Assembly (NCBI GenBank): GCA_963748205.1
Contig: CAVVIB010000027.1
Coordinates: 1 to 7,619, forward strand
Source: JAIBJN01 sp963748205
GTDB lineage: Bacteria > Actinomycetota > Thermoleophilia > Gaiellales > Gaiellaceae
Direction: 5' to 3'
DNA: 7,619 nucleotides
How positions within the stretch are numbered: the stretch's first letter is position 1; the number at the start of each line of letters is the position of its first letter. Made by a program: the position numbers and the translations under genes. Below the pieces are notes generated by a model. It had not been told where the DNA came from and did no database searches. It was given only the letters and a program-made list of their open reading frames with translations. This document shows, piece after piece, positions 1 through 5,875 of the stretch.

Positions 1-29
1 ACCTCGTCGAGGTCCTGCATCGTCGCCAT
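1..29 (-). CDS. 5' end of a probable divergent gene (partial)
   Basis: An ATG at 29-27 on the minus strand opens a frame that reads MATMQDLDEV to the window edge, with a second in-frame ATG at 20. Only nine full codons are visible, so no function can be shown. The start resembles the N-termini of MmcQ/YjbR-like small proteins as I remember them, but that is a weak impression from ten residues. No good Shine-Dalgarno precedes it. The support is mainly context: the 78 bases between it and the PepSY gene look like a divergent promoter region with two inverted repeats. The alternative is that the real start lies elsewhere or that nothing is encoded here. Confidence 0.35.
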
Positions 30-37
30 GGGGAAAC

Positions 38-64
38 TGTGCCTGCTGGTCACGGTCAGGCACA
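38..64. repeat. 8-bp inverted repeat in the divergent intergenic region
   Basis: TGTGCCTG (38-45) and CAGGCACA (57-64) are perfect reverse complements separated by 11 bases, so the half-site centres lie 19 bp apart. The repeat sits between the putative divergent start at 29 and the -35 of the PepSY promoter at 71. That geometry suits a dimeric repressor or activator site; a transcript hairpin is less likely because the loop is long and there is no T-tract. The protein that would bind it is unknown. Confidence 0.4.
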
Positions 65-70
65 CCTACG

Positions 71-100
71 TTGACGTGTAAGGCAGCCCTTACATAAGAT
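71..100 (+). promoter_or_regulatory. Candidate promoter of the PepSY operon, leaderless
   Basis: TTGACG at 71-76 (5 of 6 to the TTGACA consensus) is followed after 18 bases by TAAGAT at 95-100, which fits TANNNT. Transcription would begin about 6-8 bases downstream, at 106-108, which is the GTG start itself. There is also no Shine-Dalgarno in the available space, so the transcript is probably leaderless, as is common in actinobacteria. The whole spacer is occupied by a palindrome, listed separately. Confidence 0.6.
77..94. promoter_or_regulatory. Palindromic operator candidate inside the promoter spacer
   Basis: TGTAAGGCAGCCCTTACA is a perfect 7-bp inverted repeat (TGTAAGG / CCTTACA) around a 4-base centre. 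It fills exactly the 18 bases between the proposed -35 and -10 hexamers, so a bound dimer would block RNA polymerase. PepSY membrane genes are often iron- or other metal-regulated, so a metalloregulator is a reasonable guess. The match to the DtxR/IdeR box (TTAGGTTAG-type half sites) is poor, so I do not assign it to that family. Confidence 0.5.
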
Positions 101-107
101 CCGCGCC

Positions 108-1409
108 GTGAGCGTGGAGGAATACGAGCGGGTCGAAGAACCGACCGCACTGGAGGAGCCGGAAGAGCCAGCGCGTCGACGCCGCCCCTGGTGGCGGCGC
201 AAGCCCGTCAAGCGCGGCACGATCTGGGTCCACCGCTGGTCGGCGATCGTGATCGGCCTCGCGCTGCTCGTCGTCACGACGTCGGGCGTCCCCCTGATCT
301 ACCAGGAGGAGATCGTGCAGGCGCAGCACGGCTCCGCCTACGACGAGAGCGGCGGGCCCGTGGCGCTCGACCACGCCGAGGCGTACGCGGCCGTGCGGGA
401 GTACGACCCGGAGTTCGCGCCGTTCGCGATCTACTCGCTGAACGGCGTGTACGTCGTCGACGACTTCGAAACCCGCCGGGTGACGGTCGATCCGAGCACT
501 GGCGAGATCCTGGGCGACTTCAACCCGGTCGAGACCGACGGCGTCGTCCCCTGGACGATGAGCCTCATGTTCAACCTCCACGTGTGCGGGCTCTCGTGCG
601 AGGGTTACGTGGGATATCAGCCCTGGCTCGCGGAGCCCGTCCCGGGGACCGGTTGGGCTGGCTTCGAGGGCGAGCCCGTCACATGGGGATATCTGATCCT
701 CGGGATCACCGGCGTGCTCCTGCTCTTCCTCGCGCTGTCCGGCATCTGGCTCTGGTGGCCGGGGATCAAGCGCTGGTTTGTGGGAGTGCGCGTTCGCTGG
801 AAGAAGGGCCGCTACGCACGCGACTACGACCTGCATCAGGTGGCCGGGATGATCGCGATCCCGCTCCTGCTCCTCTGGGCGGTGACGGGCATGGGCTATT
901 CGTTCGGTTTCGTCGAAAAGGCGTGGTACGCCCTGACTCCCGGCGAGTCGCTGGCCGAGGAGCGGATCCTCGAGTCCACCGAGTCGGACGACCCGGACAT
1001 CGGAATCGCGGCGGCCGTGGAGGCCGCGGTGAGAGAACACGACGACTCGGTCGTCTCGGTCGACGTACCTGCCGAGGACGACCCCGCCGCGACGTACGGC
1101 ATCTGGTTCCAGGACGGCATCGATCCCTACGGCTACGCCGTCTACCCGGGGGACTACCTCGTCTCCGTCGACCGGAAGACCGGCGAGACCTTGACGACCT
1201 ACGGCGAGTACGCGTCGAAGTCGGAGGAGCTCTGGTCCGACTGGAACTTCCCGCTCCATTCCGGGTGGGCCCTCAATCCGTGGGTGCGGATCATCTGGGT
1301 CGTCCTCGGGCTCGTGCCGCTCCTGCTGGCAGTGACGGGCCTTTCGACCTGGCTCTTCAAGCGCGGGTTGCGCAAGCGCCGAAAGCGCCGCCTGGCCGCG
1401 GCTGCTTGA
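108..1409 (+). CDS. PepSY-associated transmembrane protein, ferric/siderophore-reductase-like
   Basis: The 433-residue product has the PepSY_TM (PiuB-like) layout. An acidic then basic N-terminal tail is followed by TM1 (about 38-62), an outer PepSY region (about 87-137, ending VTVDPSTGEILG), TM2 (about 193-218), a basic inner loop, TM3 (about 244-265), a second outer PepSY-like region (about 297-363, ending VSVDRKTGETL) and TM4 (about 391-416) with a very basic tail. Basic residues agree with both ends inside. Four histidines sit at membrane borders: H42 and H243 on the inner face, H158 and H384 on the outer face. In the family, FoxB-type members are heme-containing ferric-siderophore reductases, so an electron-transfer role is inferred; the substrate is not known. 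An unusual C160-x3-C164 follows H158. The GTG at 108 is chosen because the promoter places transcription start there; GTG 114 is an alternative. It overlaps the next gene by 4 bases. Confidence 0.9.
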   Translation: MSVEEYERVEEPTALEEPEEPARRRRPWWRRKPVKRGTIWVHRWSAIVIGLALLVVTTSGVPLIYQEEIVQAQHGSAYDESGGPVALDHAEAYAAVREYDPEFAPFAIYSLNGVYVVDDFETRRVTVDPSTGEILGDFNPVETDGVVPWTMSLMFNLHVCGLSCEGYVGYQPWLAEPVPGTGWAGFEGEPVTWGYLILGITGVLLLFLALSGIWLWWPGIKRWFVGVRVRWKKGRYARDYDLHQVAGMIAIPLLLLWAVTGMGYSFGFVEKAWYALTPGESLAEERILESTESDDPDIGIAAAVEAAVREHDDSVVSVDVPAEDDPAATYGIWFQDGIDPYGYAVYPGDYLVSVDRKTGETLTTYGEYASKSEELWSDWNFPLHSGWALNPWVRIIWVVLGLVPLLLAVTGLSTWLFKRGLRKRRKRRLAAAA

Positions 1410-1762
1410 GCCCGGCGACACTCCAGGTCGTCGTCCTCTATCTCGCCCTGGTCGGGGTTCTCGCAGGGGCGGCCGCAGCGGGTGTGCGCTGCGGGGCCGC
1501 GGTGCGCGCCGGGGTCGTGATCGGGGAGCTCCTGCTCGTGGTCCAGGCCCTCCTCGCCGTGATCTCGTACGCAAGAGGTCATCGCCCGGGCGAGTCGGCG
1601 ACGAACCTCGGCTACCTCGTCGTCTCCGTCGTCCTCCTGCCGTTGCTCGCCGGCCGCGCGCTAGGGGAAGCCGAGCCCTCGCGCACCGACTACGTCGTCG
1701 TTGCGCTCGCCTGCGGCGTGACGATCGTCGTCGTCCTGCGCCTGCACGCGACCTGGAGCTGA
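1406..1762 (+). CDS. Small four-helix integral membrane protein
   Basis: This 118-residue protein begins at TTG 1406, whose bases overlap the PepSY stop codon (TTGA), a classic translational-coupling arrangement. No ATG or GTG lies near in this frame and no separate Shine-Dalgarno is visible. Four hydrophobic segments are predicted at about 5-27, 33-54, 66-85 and 96-112. The central GHRPGESATNLGYLVVSV and the C-terminal end VVVLRLHATW fit a pattern I recall for conserved actinobacterial membrane proteins of about 120 residues with no known function. It is followed after 3 bases by another small membrane protein, so the three proteins are probably made together and may form a complex. Function is unknown; the gene call rests on hydrophobic pattern, coupling and the remembered family. 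Confidence 0.75.
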   Translation: MSPATLQVVVLYLALVGVLAGAAAAGVRCGAAVRAGVVIGELLLVVQALLAVISYARGHRPGESATNLGYLVVSVVLLPLLAGRALGEAEPSRTDYVVVALACGVTIVVVLRLHATWS

Positions 1763-1765
1763 GCG

Positions 1766-2140
1766 GTGAAGATCCTCGTCGCCGCCTACACGGTGCTGGC
1801 GATCGCGGCGGGGGCGCGGGCCGCCGTGCAGCTCGCCACGCGCGCGGACGAGGCGCCCGTGCAGTACGCGCTCTCCGCCGCTGCCGCGGTCGTCTACCTC
1901 GTGCTGGCGGTCGCGCTGCGCCGGCCGGAGCGGTGGCGCACCGTTGCGCTCGTGGCGGCCTCGGTCGAGCTGGCCGGCGTACTCGCGGTGGGCTTTGCCG
2001 AGCTGCTGAGCCCGACGGCGTGGCCAGACGAGACGGTCTGGTCCGGGTTCGGCGCCGGCTACGCCTGGGCGCCGCTCGTGCTGCCCGTGGCGGCGCTCGT
2101 CCTCCTCGGCCGCAGGCGACCGGCCGAGGCCGTGGGCTGA
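1766..2140 (+). CDS. Small four-helix integral membrane protein
   Basis: The 124-residue product has four hydrophobic stretches at about 3-22, 33-51, 59-79 and 96-116, with little outside the membrane. The GTG start lies 3 bases after the previous stop and is preceded by GGAG at 1755-1758 with a 7-base gap, a good ribosome binding site. Features such as ARAAVQLATRADEAPVQYAL, the ELAGVLAVG segment and DETVWSGFGAGYAWAPLVLPV match a pattern I recall for a conserved actinobacterial membrane family without assigned function. The intact acidic and aromatic residues in the loop before the last helix suggest a functional outer-face site. It ends the PepSY operon; 31 bases separate it from the regulator gene. 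Confidence 0.8.
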   Translation: MKILVAAYTVLAIAAGARAAVQLATRADEAPVQYALSAAAAVVYLVLAVALRRPERWRTVALVAASVELAGVLAVGFAELLSPTAWPDETVWSGFGAGYAWAPLVLPVAALVLLGRRRPAEAVG

Positions 2141-2165
2141 CGGGCCCGCGGGCACGTTCTATCGT
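2137..2165 (+). promoter_or_regulatory. Candidate leaderless promoter of the LAL regulator
   Basis: CTGACG at 2137-2142 (4 of 6 to the -35 consensus) and TATCGT at 2160-2165 (fits TANNNT) are separated by 17 bases. Transcription would start close to 2172, the GTG start codon. No Shine-Dalgarno is present before that GTG, which agrees with a leaderless message. The -35 overlaps the stop codon of the preceding gene, so the regulator may also be read through from the PepSY operon. Confidence 0.45.
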
Positions 2166-2171
2166 TGACCC

Positions 2172-4742
2172 GTGGAGCTCCTCGAGCGCGAGAGCGCGCT
2201 GGCCGCGCTGACAGAGGCGCGTGAAGCCGCGGCCGGTGGCAACGGCCGCGTGGTCTTCGTCACCGGCGAGCCGGGCATCGGCAAGACCTCGCTGGTCACC
2301 CGGTTCCTCCGCGACCTCGGCCCGGACGCGCGCGTCCTGGTCGGAACGTGCGACGACCTGAGCATCCCGCGCCCGCTCGGGGCCGTCCGTGACCTGGCAG
2401 GGAACGTCTCGCGAGGGCTGGAGGAAGCTCTCGCGTCAGGGGCGGCGCCGCACGAGATCCAGGAGCTCCTCGTCAGGGACCTCGTCTGTCCGCCGCAGCC
2501 GACCGTGCTCGTCTTCGAGGACGTGCACTGGGCGGACGACGCGACGCTCGATGCGATCACCGTGGTCGGGCGGCGGATCAGGTCGCTGCCGGCCCTGCTG
2601 GTGCTCACGTACCGCGCCGGCGAGGCGTCGCCGGGCCACCCGCTGCACGCGACCGTCGGGGCGGTTCGGGCCGACGACTCGGTGTTCCTCGACCTGGCGC
2701 CCCTCTCGGAAGGCGCCGTGGCGTCCCTCGCAGGGGAGGGCGGTGGCGAGGTGTACGAGGCCACGGCCGGCAACCCGTTCTACGTCACCGAGCTCATTGC
2801 AGCCCGCTCGACCGCCGATCTCCCGCCTTCTGTAGCCACGGCTCTCCTCGCGCGCGCCTCCCGCCTCGAGCCCGACGCGCGGCGGCTCGTCGAGCTCGTC
2901 TCCGTCGTGCCGAGCCGCGTGCCGACCTCCGTCCTCGACGCGGTCATGCCCGAGTGGCCCGAGGCCGCGGAAGAGCCCGAGCGACGCCAGCTCCTCGAGG
3001 TGCACCCCGGCCACGTCCGCTTCCGGCACGAGCTGGCGCGCCACGCGATCAGGGCGAGCGTCCCGATCGCCGGGCGCCGGCGGCTGCACGGGGGCATCCT
3101 CGAGGCGCTGCTGGCGGCCGGTGCCGATCCGGCTGACATCGTCCACCACGCGGAGGCCGCCGGCGCCGAGGACGTCGTCGCCGAGCACGCGCTCGTGGCG
3201 GCGCGCCGCGCCGCCGACGTGAGCTCGAACCGCGAGGCCTACTCCCACTACCGCCGCGCCTCGCACTTCGTCGAGCGCCTGGAGCCGGCCGAGCAGGCCG
3301 CCGTGCTGGAGGAGCTGGCGATGGCCGCCTACGCCGTCGGCCGCCTCGACGAAGGCTTCGCGGCGATGGACCGCGCGATCACGCTCTTCGAGGAGCTGGG
3401 CGACCAGGCGGCGATCGGCCGCTGCCTGCGGGCGCTCGCGCGGTTCCACTGGTACACGGGCAACGGCGACGCGGCCCGGGCCACGGCGCGCCAGGCGATC
3501 GCGATTCTGGAGCCGCTCGGGGAGTCGGTCGAGCTGGCCCAGGCGTACAGCGCGCTGTCTCAGCTCACGATGCTCACGGAGGACTTCGAGCCTGCTCGTG
3601 AGCTCGGCGAGCGTGCGCTCGAGCTCGCGGGCCGACTCGGTGACGAGACCACCTGCGCGCACGCCCTCGTCAACATCGGCAGCGTTCGGATCGACGTGGA
3701 CAGCGGGTCGGCGGAGGCGCTCCTCGAGGCCCATGCCGCAGCGGACGCCGCCGGCGAGCGCCACGAGGCGACCCGTGCGCTTCTGAATCTCAGCTACGCC
3801 CTGCTCGCGTGGGTCGAGCCGGCCGCGTCGCTCCGCTACGCGGAGCAGGGGCTCGCGTACGCCAAGGAGCACGAGGTGTACACGCTGGCGCCGTACGCGG
3901 TGCTGACGATCGCGTGGCTGCGTCTACGTGCCGGCGACTGGGACGAGGCCGAGCGCGCGACACTCGCGGAGATCGAGAGCGACGCGAACGTCTCGCAGAT
4001 CCTGGCCAACACGGTGCTGGCCGAGCTCGCCGTTCGCCGCGGCGACCCCGACGCGGCCGAGCGTCTCGCCGAGCTCGCCGTCCAGGCCGATCGCACCCGC
4101 GAGCTGCAGCGGGTCGCGCCCGTGCTCGAGCTCGAGACCGAACGAGCCCTGACGACCGGTGCGCCGATGCCGGTGGAGCGGCTCACCCGGACGCTCGAGT
4201 CGATCCGGGAGCGCCCGGGCCAGGTCGGCTGGGCCGGCCTGCGCGCCGTGGCGTGGGCCGCGCTGGCGGGGATCGAGGGCGAACCCGACGAGCGGATGGC
4301 GTCCCCGCACGCCGCCATGGTCCGCGGGGACTGGCTGGGCGCCGCGGACGCGTTCGGCGAGGCGGGGTGGACCTACGACCGTGCGCTGATGCTTTCCCGG
4401 CTCGACGACGAGGAGCTTCTCGGCGAGGCGCTCGAAATCGCCCGCGGTCTCGGCGCCGAGCCGCTGACTAGGCACGTGACGGTCCGCCTTCGTGACCTCG
4501 GTGCGCGCGTCCCCGCCGGGCCGCGTGAGGCGACGCTCGCGAACCCGGCCGGGCTCACCGCACGCCAGCTCGAGGTGGCGGCGCTCCTGGCCGAGGGGCT
4601 CACGAACGCAGAGATCGCCGAGCGGCTCGTCGTGTCGCCCCGCACCGCCGAGCACCACGTCGCGGCCGTGCTCAGGAAGCTGGGTGCGGCGACACGGCGG
4701 GACGCAGCCCGCCGCGTCGCCGAGCTCCAGCTCAGGCGGTGA
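2172..4742 (+). CDS. LAL-type (large ATP-binding LuxR family) transcriptional regulator
   Basis: The 856-residue protein has the three-part layout of MalT/LAL regulators. An N-terminal AAA-type ATPase carries Walker A GEPGIGKTS (32-40) and Walker B VLVFEDVHWAD (112-122), a TYRAGE sensor segment and the TAGNPFYVTEL motif near 200. A long alpha-helical, TPR-like middle (about 300-780) probably senses a ligand or partner. The C-terminal LuxR helix-turn-helix (795-856) runs from LTARQLEVAALLAEG through SPRTAEHHVAAVLRKLG. Such proteins are ATP-dependent, usually activators, and bind direct repeats. The length is normal and all key motifs are intact. The GTG at 2172 is chosen because the conserved LLERESAL start follows at once and a candidate -10 is correctly placed. 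The gene converges on the methyltransferase operon, overlapping its last ORF by 11 bp, and that operon is the obvious candidate target. The signal sensed is unknown. Confidence 0.93.
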   Translation: MELLERESALAALTEAREAAAGGNGRVVFVTGEPGIGKTSLVTRFLRDLGPDARVLVGTCDDLSIPRPLGAVRDLAGNVSRGLEEALASGAAPHEIQELLVRDLVCPPQPTVLVFEDVHWADDATLDAITVVGRRIRSLPALLVLTYRAGEASPGHPLHATVGAVRADDSVFLDLAPLSEGAVASLAGEGGGEVYEATAGNPFYVTELIAARSTADLPPSVATALLARASRLEPDARRLVELVSVVPSRVPTSVLDAVMPEWPEAAEEPERRQLLEVHPGHVRFRHELARHAIRASVPIAGRRRLHGGILEALLAAGADPADIVHHAEAAGAEDVVAEHALVAARRAADVSSNREAYSHYRRASHFVERLEPAEQAAVLEELAMAAYAVGRLDEGFAAMDRAITLFEELGDQAAIGRCLRALARFHWYTGNGDAARATARQAIAILEPLGESVELAQAYSALSQLTMLTEDFEPARELGERALELAGRLGDETTCAHALVNIGSVRIDVDSGSAEALLEAHAAADAAGERHEATRALLNLSYALLAWVEPAASLRYAEQGLAYAKEHEVYTLAPYAVLTIAWLRLRAGDWDEAERATLAEIESDANVSQILANTVLAELAVRRGDPDAAERLAELAVQADRTRELQRVAPVLELETERALTTGAPMPVERLTRTLESIRERPGQVGWAGLRAVAWAALAGIEGEPDERMASPHAAMVRGDWLGAADAFGEAGWTYDRALMLSRLDDEELLGEALEIARGLGAEPLTRHVTVRLRDLGARVPAGPREATLANPAGLTARQLEVAALLAEGLTNAEIAERLVVSPRTAEHHVAAVLRKLGAATRRDAARRVAELQLRR

Positions 4743-4935
4743 GCGCGCGTGCCCAGGCCCAGACAGTGCGGGACCGGGCGGGCCGTCGGATGGCCGGCCC
4801 TTCCGGAGCCGCGACGGGCGTCGCGTAGAGCCCCTCGGAGCGAGCGACCGCGCGGGAGCGCAATGTGATCTCCCTGGCCGGGCGAAGCGCCTCGTGGCGC
4901 TCGCCCCGCTGCGCGAGCATGTGCTGCGTGATCAC
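4732..4935 (-). CDS. Small basic hypothetical protein downstream of the methyltransferase
   Basis: A 67-residue ORF starts at GTG 4935 (reading VITQHMLAQRGERHEALRP) and ends at 4732, overlapping the 3' end of the convergent regulator gene by 11 bases. It lies 40 bases after the methyltransferase stop, and AAAGGAA is placed correctly before the GTG. The product is rich in arginine, has no membrane segment and no cysteine, and includes a proline-rich middle with a Trp-Ala-Trp near the C-terminus. I do not recognise a family. Against it: the frame stays open far upstream as a shadow of the methyltransferase gene, and high-GC DNA makes chance ORFs common. The ribosome binding site and the lack of any other gene across 4743-4975 favour a real gene. 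Confidence 0.5.
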   Translation of the reverse strand: MITQHMLAQRGERHEALRPAREITLRSRAVARSEGLYATPVAAPEGPAIRRPARSRTVWAWARALTA

Positions 4936-4941
4936 GGCGAG

Positions 4942-4948
4942 TTCCTTT
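4942..4948 (-). promoter_or_regulatory. Ribosome binding site fixing the start of the small basic ORF
   Basis: On the minus strand AAAGGAA is followed by a 6-base gap (CTCGCC) and GTG at 4935. It is one of the few clear Shine-Dalgarno sequences here, falls in the 40-base gap after the methyltransferase stop, and is the main reason to accept the small ORF and this start. Confidence 0.5.
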
Positions 4949-4975
4949 CGTGTCTCGGGGCGGCGTGCGGGCGGC

Positions 4976-5803
4976 TCAGCGCCGCGTCGCCACCGCCTCG
5001 GTGTAGGTCGCGGGAATGGCAGTGGCGCCGTCGCCGAGCCGGTCGTACCGGCGCGCGAGGGCGACGAGGTCGGCTTCCAGCGCGTCGCGGGCGTCGCCTT
5101 CGAGGGCCGCGAAGGCCTTGAACGTCGGCCCGTACCACTCGCGGAAGAAGGCGACGAAGTCCTCCGGGGAGGGGAACCGCCAGGTGAAGGTCTGCTCCTC
5201 GACCTCGAGCGAGCAGATCTCCTCGCCGAAGAGCTCGCGGAGGTACGACTCGGTGCCCCAGAGCATCGGGGAGGGCACGCCGGCCGGGGGCGGGACGTGC
5301 GCGGCGGTCGTGCGGAAGAGGTCGCCGATGAAGCCCTCGGGCGTCCAGGCGCCGAGGGCGATCCTGCCGCCGGGCCGGCAGACGCGAAGAAGCTCGGCGG
5401 CGGCCTGGGCGTGGTTCGGCGCGAACATCGAGCCGAAGATCGACGTGACTGCGTCGAAGGACGCGTCGGGGAAGGGCAGAGCCTCGGCGTCGCCCTCGAG
5501 GAACTCGACATCGAGGCCCTCGACCGCTGCGCGCTCGCGGCCGCGCTCGAGGAGCGCGGGGACGTAGTCGACCCCGACCACCTCGCAGCCGAGCCGCGCC
5601 GCCGCGACGGCGGCGTTGCCGCTGCCGGTGGCGACGTCGAGCACTCGCCAGCCGGCGTGCAGGTCGGCCGTGTCGACGAGGTGCTCGGCGGTCGGCACGA
5701 TCCGGGCGGCCACGACGTGGAAGTCGCCGCTCGACCAGGCCTGCTGCTGGCGCTGTTTGATCGCCTCGAAGTCGGTCTTGGTCTCTTCGATCATGTGCGT
5801 CAT
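4976..5803 (-). CDS. Class I SAM-dependent methyltransferase (UbiE/Methyltransf_11-like)
   Basis: The 275-residue protein carries the Rossmann-fold methyltransferase motifs. Motif I is VLDVATGSGN (54-63) for S-adenosylmethionine binding, the acidic residue D79 ends strand 2 (VVGVDY), GDAEALPFPDASFDAV (104-119) covers motifs II and post-II, and LLRVCRPGGRIAL (138-150) is motif III. An N-terminal helical region (WSSGDFHVVAARIVPTAEHL) and a C-terminal region with FVAFFREWYGPTF probably form the substrate lid. The acceptor is not predictable; a small molecule is likely. The ATG at 5803 is preceded by AAGGAG with a 6-base gap; MIEE at 5794 is a less likely second start. It leads a probable two-gene operon with the small ORF downstream and converges with the LAL regulator. 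The direct repeats upstream suggest activator control. Confidence 0.92.
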   Translation of the reverse strand: MTHMIEETKTDFEAIKQRQQQAWSSGDFHVVAARIVPTAEHLVDTADLHAGWRVLDVATGSGNAAVAAARLGCEVVGVDYVPALLERGRERAAVEGLDVEFLEGDAEALPFPDASFDAVTSIFGSMFAPNHAQAAAELLRVCRPGGRIALGAWTPEGFIGDLFRTTAAHVPPPAGVPSPMLWGTESYLRELFGEEICSLEVEEQTFTWRFPSPEDFVAFFREWYGPTFKAFAALEGDARDALEADLVALARRYDRLGDGATAIPATYTEAVATRR

Positions 5804-5809
5804 CGGTGT

Positions 5810-5815
5810 CTCCTT
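5810..5815 (-). promoter_or_regulatory. Strong ribosome binding site of the methyltransferase
   Basis: AAGGAG on the minus strand stands 6 bases before the ATG at 5803. It is the strongest Shine-Dalgarno in the window and settles the start over the downstream ATG at 5794. It also shows this message has a leader, unlike the apparently leaderless genes nearby. Confidence 0.75.
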
Positions 5816-5842
5816 GAAAGGGGGGTGGAAGTGACACCGACG

Positions 5843-5848
5843 ACGCTA
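5843..5848 (-). promoter_or_regulatory. Candidate -10 element of the methyltransferase promoter
   Basis: TAGCGT, read on the minus strand from 5848 to 5843, fits TANNNT and would start transcription near 5836, giving a leader of about 33 bases that contains the ribosome binding site. The matching -35 position (5866-5871, TGCGGG) is far from consensus, which suggests that an activator is needed. The direct repeats lie immediately upstream of it. Confidence 0.4.
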
Positions 5849-5875
5849 CGGCGCGCCCCGTCCGTCCCGCATCGG

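Noticed and set aside
77..94. DtxR/IdeR iron box
   Set aside because: Function of the downstream gene invites it, but the half-sites TGTAAGGCA match the TTAGGTTAG half-site poorly in every alignment I tried, so only an unassigned operator is reported.
191..1405. Upstream extension of the frame of the 118-residue membrane protein
   Set aside because: This part is the +2 shadow of the PepSY gene and is Arg/Pro-rich; only the segment from TTG 1406 has a natural membrane-protein composition.
90..1574. Long minus-strand open frame (494 codons) opposite the PepSY gene
   Set aside because: It is antisense to a gene with clear PepSY and membrane features, its product is an Arg/Asp/Gly-rich low-complexity sequence without domains, and such frames are common in GC-rich DNA.
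2144..2153. Palindrome GCCCGCGGGC as terminator between the PepSY operon and the LAL gene
   Set aside because: It has no loop, cannot form a proper hairpin, and is expected by chance in such GC-rich DNA.
2436..3872. Minus-strand open frame of 478 codons inside the LAL gene
   Set aside because: It is antisense to an intact ATPase domain, shows no motif, and has the composition of a shadow frame.
4780..4800. Hairpin GGGCCG / CGGCCC with a 9-base loop just after the LAL gene
   Set aside because: The stem is only 6 bp, the loop is large, there is no T-run, and it lies inside the small minus-strand ORF; chance is likely at this GC content, though it could act as a weak terminator.
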